Positions 9,189-17,900 of a stretch of 64,000 bases of DNA are shown here, in pieces (within the stretch, counting starts at the first letter, position 1; each line of letters begins with the position of its first letter). Location of the stretch: the NCBI GenBank assembly GCA_008364785.1, contig VTTJ01000008.1:186001-250000 (forward strand), given 5' to 3'. A model generated the notes under the pieces. The model searched no databases. It was not told where the DNA came from and was given only the letters and a program-made list of their open reading frames with translations. Source of the DNA: Bacillus sp. BGMRC 2118. Its GTDB lineage: Bacteria > Bacillota > Bacilli > Bacillales > SA4. The position numbers were made by a program, and so were the translations under genes.

Positions 9189-10361
9189 ATGAAAACCTTT
9201 GAACAATCAGATCTTCTAAAAAATTTGCCGGTTCAATTTTTTGCCACGCTTGTAGCAAAAGTAAATAAAGTCATTTCTGAAGGACATGATGTCATCAACT
9301 TAGGACAAGGAAACCCAGATCAGCCAACACCTGAACATATTGTTAAGTCATTACAAGATGCAGCTGGCAATCCTGTTCATCATAAATATTCACCTTTTAG
9401 AGGACAACATTTTTTCAAAGAGGCGATTAGTACGTTTTATAATCGTGAATATGGTGTCGAAATTAATCCTCATACACAAGTAGCTATACTTTTTGGAGGA
9501 AAAGCCGGGCTTGTTGAAGTACCACAGGCATTGTTAAATCCGGGAGATGTTGCCCTTGTACCAGACCCCGGCTATCCAGATTATTGGTCAGGTGTAGAGC
9601 TGGCCAAAGTTAAAATGGAATATATGCCATTAAAATCTGAAAATGATTTTCTACCAAATTACTCTGATTTGGATGCAGATGTGTTAAACCAAGCTAAACT
9701 AATGTTTTTAAATTATCCTAACAATCCAACTGGTGCGGTTGCAACTCCTGAATTCTTCAAGGAAACGATTGATTTAGCAAAAAAACATGACATTTGTGTT
9801 GTTCATGACTTTGCCTATGGAGCCATTGGATTTGATGGAAACAGACCTTTAAGCTTCTTACAAATTGAAGGGGCAATGGATGTTGGAATTGAAATTTACA
9901 CTCTATCCAAAACATATAATATGGCTGGTTGGAGAGTAGGGTTTGCAGTTGGTAACGAAAGCGTGATTGAAGCGATCAATTTATTACAAGATCACATGTA
10001 TGTAAGTTTATTTGGTGGCGTACAGGAGGCAGCTGCTACTGCGTTATTATCTTCACAGGAATGTGTAGAACAGTTAGTAAATCGGTATGAGTCAAGGCGG
10101 AATGTATTTATCGATGCATTAAGGGATATTGGCTGGGATGTGAAATCACCTGAAGGCTCATTTTTTGCATGGTTACGGGTTCCAGAAGGCTTCACTTCTG
10201 TAAGTTTCTCAGATTATTTGTTAGAGCATGCTCATGTTGCTGTAGCTCCGGGGATTGGTTTCGGTCAATTTGGAGAAGGCTATGTTCGAGTGGGATTATT
10301 AACAGACGAGAATCGCTTAGTAGAAGCAGCTGAACGAATAAAAGCATTAAATATATTCTGA
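9189..10361 (+). CDS. mtnE: Methionine salvage aminotransferase MtnE (MtnV)
   Basis: A class I/II PLP-dependent aminotransferase of 390 residues, assigned to the last step of methionine salvage: transamination of 4-methylthio-2-oxobutanoate to methionine. Visible motifs are NYPNNPTGA (176-182), HDFAYG with the PLP-pyridine aspartate (Asp207), and the Schiff-base lysine in YTLSKTYNMAGWRVG (Lys241). AAGGAG lies 8 nt before the ATG. Unlike mtnKA and mtnWXBD, its 120-nt upstream region has no S-box. A kinship with LL-diaminopimelate-type or aspartate aminotransferases is possible by fold, but the location favours MtnE. Confidence 0.92.
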   Translation: MKTFEQSDLLKNLPVQFFATLVAKVNKVISEGHDVINLGQGNPDQPTPEHIVKSLQDAAGNPVHHKYSPFRGQHFFKEAISTFYNREYGVEINPHTQVAILFGGKAGLVEVPQALLNPGDVALVPDPGYPDYWSGVELAKVKMEYMPLKSENDFLPNYSDLDADVLNQAKLMFLNYPNNPTGAVATPEFFKETIDLAKKHDICVVHDFAYGAIGFDGNRPLSFLQIEGAMDVGIEIYTLSKTYNMAGWRVGFAVGNESVIEAINLLQDHMYVSLFGGVQEAAATALLSSQECVEQLVNRYESRRNVFIDALRDIGWDVKSPEGSFFAWLRVPEGFTSVSFSDYLLEHAHVAVAPGIGFGQFGEGYVRVGLLTDENRLVEAAERIKALNIF

Positions 10362-10369
10362 TAAAGGAA

Positions 10370-10398
10370 TTGACAGAAGAAAAAATCCATGCGATAAT
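10370..10398 (+). promoter_or_regulatory. Sigma-A promoter of mtnWXBD
   Basis: A consensus -35 TTGACA (10370-10375), a 17-nt spacer and GATAAT (10393-10398) lie just behind the mtnE stop. They would start a leader about 65 nt before the second S-box aptamer. Confidence 0.75.
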
Positions 10399-10467
10399 CC
10401 AAATGAATTCTCTATGAACGTAGAAGATTCTTATTAGTCCAACAACTTTAAAACTAAAAAATTCGAT

Positions 10468-10626
10468 TCTTATCAAGAGTAGGCAGAGGGACCAGCCCGA
10501 TGAAGCCCGGCAACCGATTTAAGTTTTTAACTTAAGCACGGTGCTAATTCTTGCAGCATAGCTGAGAGATAAGGAGACGGTGATAAATTTTGAACCTCTT
10601 CTTAGGAAGGGGTTTTTTGTTTTTAT
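10468..10626 (+). promoter_or_regulatory. SAM (S-box) riboswitch with terminator, upstream of mtnWXBD
   Basis: The aptamer starts with TTCTTATCAAGAG, contains CAGAGGGACC, GCCCGATGAAGCCCG and GCAACC, and closes with AGAGATAAGGAG near 10577. The terminator hairpin has arms AACCTCTTC (10593-10601) and GAAGGGGTT (10606-10614) followed by a T-rich run to 10625. The 3' side of P1 (AAGGAG) overlaps sequence able to pair with CCTCTT of the terminator, the usual S-box antiterminator logic. Confidence 0.96.
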
Positions 10627-10658
10627 ACACATGAGTGAAAGATAGAGGTGCATAAATA

Positions 10659-11885
10659 ATGTCACATATTACAGCAACGTATTTGATACATGATGCTAAA
10701 GGAAATCTTCCGAAGAAGGCTGAAGGAATTGCGCTTGGGTTAACGATAGGATCATGGACAGATCTACCACAACTAGACCAAGAACAACTCAAAAAACATA
10801 AAGGTGAAGTTATTTCAATTGTGGAACTCGAGGACAATGCGAGAACAAATATGTACTTCGGAAAAAATGTAACAAGAGGGTATATTAAGATTGCCTATCC
10901 AATTGAAAACTTCTCATTAGATATACCTGCTATTTTAACGACTGTGTTTGGAAAGCTGTCGCTTGACGGAGAAGTGAAGTTAATCGATTTGGAATTCTCA
11001 GAGAATGTAAAAAGATCTTTCCCTGGTCCAAACTTTGGTATTGATGGAATCCGAGAGAAACTTGGTGTATATAACCGACCTCTTGTCATGAGTATTTTTA
11101 AAGGAGTGATTGGCAGGGATCTACCTTATCTTCGTGATCAATTACGTGATCAGTTAGTAGGCGGCGTGGATTTAGTGAAGGACGATGAAATTTTATTTGA
11201 GAATGCATTGACACCTTTTGAGAAAAGAATTGTAACCGGAAAAGAAGTCATTCAAGAAGTTTATGAGTCAACTGGTCATCGTTCTCTATATGCTGTCAAT
11301 TTAACAGGAAGAACATTTGAATTACGTGACCGTGCCCGTAGAGCAAAGGAATTAGGAGCTGATTGTTTATTATTTAATGTTTTTGCATATGGAATAGATG
11401 TATTGCAAGCATTAGTTGAAGACAAAGAAATTGCATTGCCGATAATGGCTCACCCTGCAGTTAGTGGTGCTCTCACGCCTTCAGAATATTACGGAATTCA
11501 AAACCCTTTATTATTAGGTAAGTTGCTTCGATATGCTGGTGCAGACTTATCTTTATTCCCTTCACCATACGGAAGCGTGGCTCTTGATAAGGATGAAACG
11601 TTAGGAATAAAGGATGAGCTTGTGAAAGAGGATGTGTTTAAGAAAAGTTTCCCTGTCCCTTCTGCCGGAATACATCCTGCTCTCGTTCCATTACTTATTG
11701 GAGATTTTGGAATGGATTCTGTTATTAATGCTGGCGGTGGTGTACATGGACATCCTGATGGAGCAATTGGCGGCGGAAAAGCATTTCGAGCTGCTGTTGA
11801 TGCAGTACTAGCAGGACAGAGTCTGCAAGATGCAGCAACAGAAAATGAATACTTAAGAAAAGCACTAGATTTATGGGGAGTGTAA
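10659..11885 (+). CDS. mtnW: 2,3-diketo-5-methylthiopentyl-1-phosphate enolase (RuBisCO-like protein)
   Basis: A form IV RuBisCO-like protein of 408 residues that enolises diketo-methylthiopentyl-1-phosphate. The carbamylated-lysine/metal motif is seen as [10 protein letters not shown] (Lys174, Asp176, Glu177). Other active-site segments are [23 protein letters not shown] and [21 protein letters not shown]. It heads the mtnWXBD operon behind an S-box leader, with an AGAGGTG ribosome binding site. MtnX, 10 nt downstream, takes its product. The protein is a complete match to the YkrW/MtnW type. Confidence 0.96.
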   Translation: MSHITATYLIHDAKGNLPKKAEGIALGLTIGSWTDLPQLDQEQLKKHKGEVISIVELEDNARTNMYFGKNVTRGYIKIAYPIENFSLDIPAILTTVFGKLSLDGEVKLIDLEFSENVKRSFPGPNFGIDGIREKLGVYNRPLVMSIFKGVIGRDLPYLRDQLRDQLVGGVDLVKDDEILFENALTPFEKRIVTGKEVIQEVYESTGHRSLYAVNLTGRTFELRDRARRAKELGADCLLFNVFAYGIDVLQALVEDKEIALPIMAHPAVSGALTPSEYYGIQNPLLLGKLLRYAGADLSLFPSPYGSVALDKDETLGIKDELVKEDVFKKSFPVPSAGIHPALVPLLIGDFGMDSVINAGGGVHGHPDGAIGGGKAFRAAVDAVLAGQSLQDAATENEYLRKALDLWGV

Positions 11886-11895
11886 AAAATACTAC

Positions 11896-12555
11896 ATGAA
11901 AAAGCCAGTCATTTTTTGTGATTTTGATGGGACCATCACGGAAACGGATAACATCATTTCGTTAATGAAACAGTTTGCTCCACCAGAGTGGGATGGAATA
12001 AAAGAGCAAGTGCTTAGTCAGGAAATCTCGATTCAAGAGGGAGTAGGCAGGATGTTTTCACTGCTTCCTTCAAGTCTAAAAGAAGAATTGATTTCATTTT
12101 TGAGAGATACAGCAATCATCCGTGATGGATTTGCACAGTTTGTAAAATTTACAAAGGAAGAAGGCATTCCACTTTTTATTGTCAGTGGGGGTATTGACTT
12201 CTTTGTTTATCCACTTTTAACCGGACTGGTAGACGAAGAGTTTATCTATTGCAATGGTTCAAGCTTTTCAGAAGAGAAGATTCAAATTCTATGGCCAAAC
12301 AGTTGTGAGGGCGATTGTGACAATGGTTGTGGCTGCTGTAAGCCTACCATTATTAACAAGCTGACGAGTGGAGACGAGGAGATCATTGTCATAGGGGACT
12401 CGATTACAGACTTGCAGGCTGCAAAGCTTGCAGATACAGTATTTGCTCGTGATTTTCTATCAGTAAAAATGAAGGAAATGAATTTACCGTATCATTCTTT
12501 TGAAACCTTCCATGATGTACTAAACATTCTGCAATCCAGGGAGGTAAGGCAATGA
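11896..12555 (+). CDS. mtnX: 2-hydroxy-3-keto-5-methylthiopentenyl-1-phosphate phosphatase
   Basis: A HAD-superfamily phosphatase of 219 residues that removes phosphate from the MtnW product to give the acireductone. Motif I is FCDFDGTIT (nucleophile Asp9, Asp11), the motif II region is FIVSGG, and motif IV is [13 protein letters not shown] cysteine-rich insert, [12 protein letters not shown], at about residues 136-147 is typical of MtnX. Only 10 nt separate it from mtnW, and it overlaps mtnB by 4 nt (ATGA), so translation is coupled. Confidence 0.95.
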   Translation: MKKPVIFCDFDGTITETDNIISLMKQFAPPEWDGIKEQVLSQEISIQEGVGRMFSLLPSSLKEELISFLRDTAIIRDGFAQFVKFTKEEGIPLFIVSGGIDFFVYPLLTGLVDEEFIYCNGSSFSEEKIQILWPNSCEGDCDNGCGCCKPTIINKLTSGDEEIIVIGDSITDLQAAKLADTVFARDFLSVKMKEMNLPYHSFETFHDVLNILQSREVRQ

Positions 12556-13178
12556 CAGTCTATAAAGAAAGATGGAATGAACTTGCTGATATTAAGGAAG
12601 AACTAGCATGGAGAGACTGGTTCCCGGCAACGAGCGGTAACTTGTCAATTAAGGTAAACGAAGATCCTACTACGTTTCTAGTAACAGCAAGTGGGAAAGA
12701 TAAACGAAAGCGTACAGATGAAGACTTTTTACTAGTTGATGCAAATGGAGAGCCTGCTGAGGAAACAAACCTTAAACCTTCAGCTGAGACACTTTTACAT
12801 GTTGAGTTGTATAAGCGAACAAATGCAGGCTGTTCACTGCATGTTCATACTATTGATAATAACGTCATCTCTGATTTGTATTTCAGTCAAGGTAAAATCG
12901 TATTCCAGAACCAAGAGCTAATCAAAGCATTTGGATTGTGGGAAGAAGATGCTACCTTCACCGTACCCATAATTTATAATCATGCTCACATTCCAACACT
13001 AGCAGAAGCATTCGCTGAGCATATTCAGAGTGATGCAGGTGCTGTATTAATTCATAATCACGGTATTACCGTATGGGGAAGTACATCATTAGAAGCAAAG
13101 AAATACTTGGAAGCATGTGAGTTCCTATTCTCCTACGAACTGAAAAAAAAGCTTTATACAAACACTTTAACACGCTAA
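12552..13178 (+). CDS. mtnB: Methylthioribulose-1-phosphate dehydratase
   Basis: A class II aldolase/adducin-fold Zn enzyme of 208 residues that dehydrates methylthioribulose-1-phosphate, the step between MtnA and MtnW. Zn-ligand histidines are seen in [10 protein letters not shown] (His97, His99) and [11 protein letters not shown] (His168/His170). The N-terminal ATSGNLS is the class II aldolase phosphate-binding motif. It overlaps mtnX by 4 nt. The gap to mtnD is 90 nt with no terminator, so mtnD is probably in the same transcript. Confidence 0.95.
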   Translation: MTVYKERWNELADIKEELAWRDWFPATSGNLSIKVNEDPTTFLVTASGKDKRKRTDEDFLLVDANGEPAEETNLKPSAETLLHVELYKRTNAGCSLHVHTIDNNVISDLYFSQGKIVFQNQELIKAFGLWEEDATFTVPIIYNHAHIPTLAEAFAEHIQSDAGAVLIHNHGITVWGSTSLEAKKYLEACEFLFSYELKKKLYTNTLTR

Positions 13179-13268
13179 TGTAACTAGGGCCTGTCCCCGG
13201 TTGCGTTAATGGAATAAAGTGTTCAAAATACTATATAAATATTTTTACTATACTGAGGAGGAATTTTA

Positions 13269-13805
13269 ATGGCAACGATTCGTATCCATGGAACTGAGGA
13301 AGTAATTGAGGATCAAGTAAAGGTAGCTGAGTTCTTAGCTAGTAATGACGTTATTTATGAACAATGGGATATTACAAAGTTACCTGTAGACCTACAAGAA
13401 AAGTTTTTATTATCGGATGAGGAAAAGAATTTGATTTTAGATGCGTTCAGTACTGAAATAAAAGATATCTCAGAGCGTAGAGGATATCAAACAGCTGATG
13501 TTATCTCATTATCTGATGCAACTCCGAACTTAGATCAATTATTACAAAATTTCCAGCAGGAGCATCATCATACAGATGATGAAGTTCGCTTTATTGTAAG
13601 TGGACATGGTATTTTCATTATCCAAGGTAAGGATGAAGTGTTTTTTGATGTTCGTTTAAATCCAGGTGATTTAATCTCGGTACCTGAAAATGTACGTCAT
13701 TATTTCACACTTCAAGAAGACCGTAAAGTAGTTGCGGTACGTATCTTCGTTACACCTGCTGGCTGGGTTCCGATTTATGAAAATGAACAAGTAAGCACAA
13801 ACTAA
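13269..13805 (+). CDS. mtnD: Acireductone dioxygenase
   Basis: A cupin-fold dioxygenase of 178 residues that converts the acireductone to 4-methylthio-2-oxobutanoate (Fe form) or off-pathway products (Ni form). The metal ligands are His99, His101 and Glu105 in HHHTDDEVRF, and His144 in NVRHYF. It has its own strong AGGAGG ribosome binding site and is followed by a terminator. It completes the pathway: with mtnK, A, B, W, X, D and E, every step from methylthioribose to methionine is encoded here. The methylthioadenosine nucleosidase needed before MtnK is not in the window. Confidence 0.96.
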   Translation: MATIRIHGTEEVIEDQVKVAEFLASNDVIYEQWDITKLPVDLQEKFLLSDEEKNLILDAFSTEIKDISERRGYQTADVISLSDATPNLDQLLQNFQQEHHHTDDEVRFIVSGHGIFIIQGKDEVFFDVRLNPGDLISVPENVRHYFTLQEDRKVVAVRIFVTPAGWVPIYENEQVSTN

Positions 13806-13840
13806 GAAAAAAGGGGCTTCCATAATGGAAGCCCTTTTAA
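13806..13840 (+). terminator. Terminator of the mtnWXBD operon
   Basis: Hairpin AAGGGGCTTCCAT / ATGGAAGCCCTTTT right after the mtnD stop. Confidence 0.85.
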
Positions 13841-13962
13841 TTTACTAATCTCATGGTTTAAGTATATCTTCAGTTCAAAGTGTGGATAAAGTAGTAATAA
13901 GTTTAGCTTATAAATAGCAGTTCAGTATAATATAGCAATTGTGAAGGGCTGTGTATCTCTAT

Positions 13963-14112
13963 ATGGATAACAAGTCGGTGAATAACAAAGGCTGTATTCA
14001 ATCATTATTAGAACAGATTCTAGGTGAAGTGTTGGCAAATATAGTAATGAATATCATCTTTAAAGGAGTTTACCGCATAATCCGTTCTATCATTCAATTT
14101 CTAACACCTTAG
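13963..14112 (+). CDS. Small hydrophobic ORF, 49 codons, unknown
   Basis: An ATG (or in-frame GTG at 13951) opens a frame whose first dozen residues are polar (MDNKSVNNKGC) and whose remainder is strongly hydrophobic/amphipathic, with several Ile and few charges, ending FLTP. It could be a small membrane-associated protein. A GAAGGG ribosome binding site is either too close to the GTG or 13-14 nt from the ATG, so initiation is uncertain. Its stop codon directly abuts the stop of the convergent gene at 14113 without a terminator between them. The family is not recognised. Confidence 0.35.
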   Translation: MDNKSVNNKGCIQSLLEQILGEVLANIVMNIIFKGVYRIIRSIIQFLTP

Positions 14113-14883
14113 CTATTGTATAAACTGTCGTTCTGGTATAAGAGAGGATGCTTTTACAAACTCTGCATTTTCCTTAATAACTGGAATGAAATCTCGTATA
14201 ATAGCTGCCGTTTTTTCGCCTGGTGGCCCCACATGACCAATGGCTACAACACGATTTGTATGTTCCAATTTATGAATTAGTTTCTTTGTCTGACCAATAA
14301 TATGCTGAGTGGTATAGACATCATCGAAAAAAAGCTGATTTTCTAAGTAAGGAACTCCAATTTCCATTGCTAACTCAGGAACAACACTTTTAGGGTTTGT
14401 TTTACTGTCGATAAATAGTAATCCATGCTCAAGGCAAACTTCTAGTACTACTTTCATTATTCGCTTGTCTGCAGTAACTTTTGACCCCATGTGGTTATTC
14501 ACTCCTATTGCATAGGGAACATCCTCGATAGCTTGTTCTACTCTTCGTCTAATTTCATCAGTTGATAAGTCAGATGTGATGGCACCTGGTCCCAGCCAAC
14601 TTTTCTTCCCATGAAAAGGTTCCATTGGTAAATGGATAATGACATCGTGTCCTAATCGATGGGCTGCCTCAGCATCAGAATTTGACGTAGGGAGAAAAGG
14701 CATAATCGCAACTGTAAGAGGAATAGGTAATGATAGTATTTCTTTCGTACCGGACATGTTATTTCCAAAATCATCAATGATAATGGCTACTTGTTTAGTT
14801 GGTGTCTCAGCAAAACTATAAGAAGGTAGCAGTAAACTAATGACCATACATAACATAAAAACAGTTCTGACGAATACACTCAT
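14113..14883 (-). CDS. Divergent polysaccharide deacetylase family protein (YibQ-like), secreted
   Basis: A 256-residue protein with a cleavable signal peptide (hydrophobic core FMLCMVISLLLPS, likely cleavage after SYSFA). The rest matches the divergent polysaccharide deacetylase family (DUF610/YibQ): VAIIIDDFGNN carries the Asp pair at the NodB-like active site, with IIHLPMEPF, GVNNHMGS (metal His region), LFIDSKTNP and IGHVGPPG following. A carbohydrate-related extracytoplasmic role is likely, but the substrate is unknown. AAGGAGTGAG precedes the ATG by 7 nt. Confidence 0.88.
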   Translation of the reverse strand: MSVFVRTVFMLCMVISLLLPSYSFAETPTKQVAIIIDDFGNNMSGTKEILSLPIPLTVAIMPFLPTSNSDAEAAHRLGHDVIIHLPMEPFHGKKSWLGPGAITSDLSTDEIRRRVEQAIEDVPYAIGVNNHMGSKVTADKRIMKVVLEVCLEHGLLFIDSKTNPKSVVPELAMEIGVPYLENQLFFDDVYTTQHIIGQTKKLIHKLEHTNRVVAIGHVGPPGEKTAAIIRDFIPVIKENAEFVKASSLIPERQFIQ

Positions 14884-14960
14884 TGAAACTCACTCCTTTT
14901 CAAATTACATATTTTTCTTAGAATGAGAAAATGAGGAGTGTTTTACTCACTGCGATACAG

Positions 14961-15006
14961 GTAAAAAAAGCCAATCTAATGTGATTACATAGGTTGGCTT
15001 TTTAAA
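14961..15006 (-). terminator. Terminator downstream of the YkvA-like gene
   Basis: Arms GCCAATCTAATGT and ACATAGGTTGGC flanked by an A-run on the left (U-run on the minus strand) and a T-run on the right. Confidence 0.65.
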
Positions 15007-15420
15007 TTAAAGTATAGTTTCTTGTACATTTTTCTCTTTCCACAATTTATATTTTTCCAATTCATTTCTAATTTGTTTAAAAGTAAACGTTAAAACTGCA
15101 GCATCATCAATATATCCAAGTCCCAAAAGAATATCAGGAATCATATCTGTTGGAACGACAAAATAGAGGATAGCTGCTATGACCATGGTAATTGTTCCGA
15201 TAGGAAGGTGACGATACGTTCCAGCGTGCCAATCATAATAAAGGTCAACTAAAAGGAAAAGTTGATTTTTGAAAGTACCAATCTTATTCTGTTCAGAATA
15301 TGTCTTCCTTTGTAGTTGTTTTAGTAATTCAATTGCCTTTTTTCGATCATTTACATATTCAATTGCTTTATTCCGAAACCTTTTAATTCCTAGTGCAGTT
15401 TGTTTTTCATTAAACTCCAA
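15007..15420 (-). CDS. YkvA family (DUF1232) membrane protein
   Basis: A 137-residue protein with a charged helical N-terminus and a DUF1232 core: a hydrophobic segment IGTITMVIAAILYFVVPTD followed by MIPDILLGLGYIDDAAVL, the family signature. The molecular function of DUF1232 proteins is not established. ykvA follows the mtn genes in B. subtilis as well. The TTG at 15420 is selected because AAGGAGG lies 8 nt upstream; a longer TTG start at 15444 would place the ribosome binding site inside the gene. Confidence 0.82.
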   Translation of the reverse strand: MEFNEKQTALGIKRFRNKAIEYVNDRKKAIELLKQLQRKTYSEQNKIGTFKNQLFLLVDLYYDWHAGTYRHLPIGTITMVIAAILYFVVPTDMIPDILLGLGYIDDAAVLTFTFKQIRNELEKYKLWKEKNVQETIL

Positions 15421-15686
15421 TGAATGTTCCTCCTTGAAATACAACTGTTAAAAATATAGTACCATGATGTTTTGTAGAAGGAAAATGACTTGCTGAATTC
15501 GACACAAATTTGAATTGCACAGTGGATGACAAAAAATGAGTATCGTTGTTTATGTCAATTTTATGAAAAAAATGACAGAGAAATTTGTCTAATTTTGCGA
15601 TTCTATTTACATATTTAGTATTATTTGTAATAATGCTTTAGTAAGATAAAATCTCTAAGAAAAGTAAGTGAAATGGAGGTATAGTC

Positions 15687-15911
15687 GTGGTTGCAGATGC
15701 AGAAGAGTTGTCTCTATTATTAGCAAGAATTGATAGAAAAAGAGAATTAATGATTTCAACTGCACTAGCAAACGGTTTCACTAGCCCTGAAACAGTTACA
15801 TGCAGCCAAGAATTAGATATACTCATAGCACAGTATCAAAAAAATTGCTTACTGTGCAAAAGACAAAGAAGGTATACCAGACATTTACCAGTGTCTATAC
15901 GTTCTTTTTAA
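15687..15911 (+). CDS. Spo0E-like aspartyl-phosphate phosphatase
   Basis: A small protein (74 residues) of the Spo0E family. Two helices are joined by the loop NGFTSPETVTC and followed by the family signature SQELDILIAQYQ (Spo0E consensus SxxLD). Spo0E, YnzD and YisI dephosphorylate Spo0A-P and so delay sporulation. The C-terminal tail (about residues 51-74) is basic with two cysteines and lies outside the conserved domain. GTG start at 15687 with GGAGGT 6 nt upstream. The neighbouring kinases are probable inputs to the same phosphorelay. Confidence 0.88.
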   Translation: MVADAEELSLLLARIDRKRELMISTALANGFTSPETVTCSQELDILIAQYQKNCLLCKRQRRYTRHLPVSIRSF

Positions 15912-15950
15912 AACCGACTTTTAAAACGTCTGATAACATAAATGATCTAT

Positions 15951-16005
15951 AAAAAACCCATGAAAAAATGTTTATCTTACATGAACATTTCATCATGGGT
16001 TTTTG
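15951..16005. terminator. Bidirectional terminator between the Spo0E-like and ZIP genes
   Basis: Outer arms AAAACCCATGA / TCATGGGTTTT with an inner AAATGTT / AACATTT pairing and A/T runs on both sides. Confidence 0.8.
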
Positions 16006-16040
16006 TATCTTGTTTCATTGATTAACTTATGCAGTTTCTT

Positions 16041-16769
16041 TTAAAATACTTGTAATAGAATAACCATAAATAATAATCCTACAATAAACGAATAAGTGGC
16101 AGTCCGTTCATTGCCATCACCGTGGCTTTCCGGAATTAATTCCTTATAAATAATGAACAACATTGCACCAGCAGCAAAAGCCAATCCATAAGGCACTAAA
16201 AAGGTAACAAAACTTGTTAAGGAGAATCCAATTATTGCACTGACAATTTCAATGGCTCCAGTTAAGGTTGCAATAATAAAAGCTCGTATTTTACTAATCT
16301 TTTGCTGAATTAAAAACAACGCAACTAAAAATCCCTCAGGTGCATTTTGAAGTCCTATAGCAAAGGCTATGAGATTACCTGTTTCAGAAACGGAAGAAGC
16401 ATAACTTACTCCAACTGAAAGTCCTTCTGGAATATTATGAAGAGTGATGGCTGCTACAATTAATGCGGCTTTTTGGTCAATTTCAATTCCCATATTGTTG
16501 TGACCAAGGTCTATATGAGGGATATTCTTTTCAAGCATTGTTAATACAAGAACACCGAAAAATAACCCGATCGTCAGCTGAATTAAACCACCACTTGCAA
16601 TTGCCTCTGGAATCAGACTCATTGTCGAAGCTGCCATCATTATACCTGCAGTAAAAGCAAGTAATATATCTCTCCATCTATGGGTTACCTGTGATAGAAA
16701 TAGAATGGGTAAGGCACCAAGCCCAGTAGAAAGAGCAGATAATACACTACCGAGAAGCACTTCCTGCAT
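16041..16769 (-). CDS. ZIP family metal transporter
   Basis: A 242-residue membrane protein with about eight hydrophobic segments. The transmembrane IV signature HNIPEGLSVGVSYAS and the transmembrane V motif GLQNAPEGFLVALFL are the metal-binding elements of ZIP transporters (ZupT-type, uptake of Zn2+ and related divalent ions). The inter-helix loop after TM III is short and has little of the His-rich character of eukaryotic ZIPs. It converges with the Spo0E-like gene and diverges from the phzF-like gene. No clear Zur or MntR box was recognised in the 101-nt upstream region. Confidence 0.9.
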   Translation of the reverse strand: MQEVLLGSVLSALSTGLGALPILFLSQVTHRWRDILLAFTAGIMMAASTMSLIPEAIASGGLIQLTIGLFFGVLVLTMLEKNIPHIDLGHNNMGIEIDQKAALIVAAITLHNIPEGLSVGVSYASSVSETGNLIAFAIGLQNAPEGFLVALFLIQQKISKIRAFIIATLTGAIEIVSAIIGFSLTSFVTFLVPYGLAFAAGAMLFIIYKELIPESHGDGNERTATYSFIVGLLFMVILLQVF

Positions 16770-16870
16770 AAAATCTCACCTTCACTTTAGAGTATATTTA
16801 CCATTATAATGTTGTACCGTGTTAAAGTATACATAATCACATTATTAATAGGTATGAGAGGAGTACCAAA

Positions 16871-17791
16871 ATGAAAACTTTAAATTACTATTTATTAGAT
16901 GTTTTTACAAACGAGCCTTTTGGTGGGAATCAACTTGCTGTGTTTATGGACGGAAAAGGTCTTTCCACAGCCCAAATGCAAACAATCGCACAAGAGCTAA
17001 ACTTATCTGAAACTGTCTTTATCTTACCGCCTGAGCTTCAAACAAGTTCATACAAGCTACGAATCTTCACACCAAAGACTGAACTTCCATTTGCAGGTCA
17101 TCCTACAATCGGAACAGCCTATCTATTAGCCACTTTAGGCTTACTTCCCAATACTGATGGACTAAATGAAATCGTATTTGAAGAGAATGTTGGGCAGATT
17201 ACCATTCATATATATGCAGAAAATGAAAAAGTGATAAAGGTTGATATGCTGCAACCAATTCCTATAAAAGTGGATAAGCTTCTGGAAAAAACAGTGGTTG
17301 CAAACTTACTATCTATAAACGAAGGAGATATACACACAGAATTGCCGATTTCAATTATTAGTGCTGGAATTCCGTTTGTATATGTTCCGGTAAAATCATT
17401 ACACGCAATGAACCGAATTGAATTAAGAATGGATGTTTGGAATCAAGAGTTTGCTGGTAGTGAAGATACACAGCATATATTTGCATTCTCACTTGAAACA
17501 CAAGATCCATTAACACACGTACATAGTCGTATGTTTGCTCCTGCAATGGGAATTACCGAGGATCCCGCGACAGGAAGTGCTAGTGGACCATTAGGATATT
17601 ATTTAGTCACAAACGATTTAGTTGAAGAGAACAAAGGTCAATATCAGTTTGTTAGTGAACAAGGTATGGAGATGGGAAGACCAAGTCAAATTGAAATAAC
17701 GATAAAAAAAGAAGTTGATTCCATTTCTGAAGTAAAAGTAGGCGGAAGTGCCATCATCATGGCTGAAGGTAAAATGTTTTTACATATATAA
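16871..17791 (+). CDS. PhzF family isomerase/epimerase
   Basis: A 306-residue PhzF/diaminopimelate-epimerase-fold protein. The PhzF catalytic glutamate is in NLSETVFI (Glu47). Other conserved segments are LPFAGHPTIGTAYLL and DPATGSASGPLGYYL, which form the paired active-site loops. Stand-alone PhzF proteins outside phenazine clusters have no assigned substrate, and no phenazine genes are nearby. A GAGAGGAGTACC ribosome binding site precedes the ATG. Confidence 0.9.
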   Translation: MKTLNYYLLDVFTNEPFGGNQLAVFMDGKGLSTAQMQTIAQELNLSETVFILPPELQTSSYKLRIFTPKTELPFAGHPTIGTAYLLATLGLLPNTDGLNEIVFEENVGQITIHIYAENEKVIKVDMLQPIPIKVDKLLEKTVVANLLSINEGDIHTELPISIISAGIPFVYVPVKSLHAMNRIELRMDVWNQEFAGSEDTQHIFAFSLETQDPLTHVHSRMFAPAMGITEDPATGSASGPLGYYLVTNDLVEENKGQYQFVSEQGMEMGRPSQIEITIKKEVDSISEVKVGGSAIIMAEGKMFLHI

Positions 17792-17900
17792 TTGGAAAAT
17801 TCGCCATTTATCGATAAAATCAGTCAGAAACCGTTTACTTTACAAAAACCTAATAGTAGAATGATACCATACAAATTGTGAATGTAAGGTGGACCTATTC

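Noticed and set aside
10192..10476. 94-residue reverse ORF at the end of mtnE
   Set aside because: It overlaps mtnE and the promoter/S-box leader of mtnW and has no coding pattern.
13183..13206. GGGCCTGTCCCC stretch between mtnB and mtnD as an operator or repeat
   Set aside because: Too short and seen once; no matching copy in the window and no clear partner arm.
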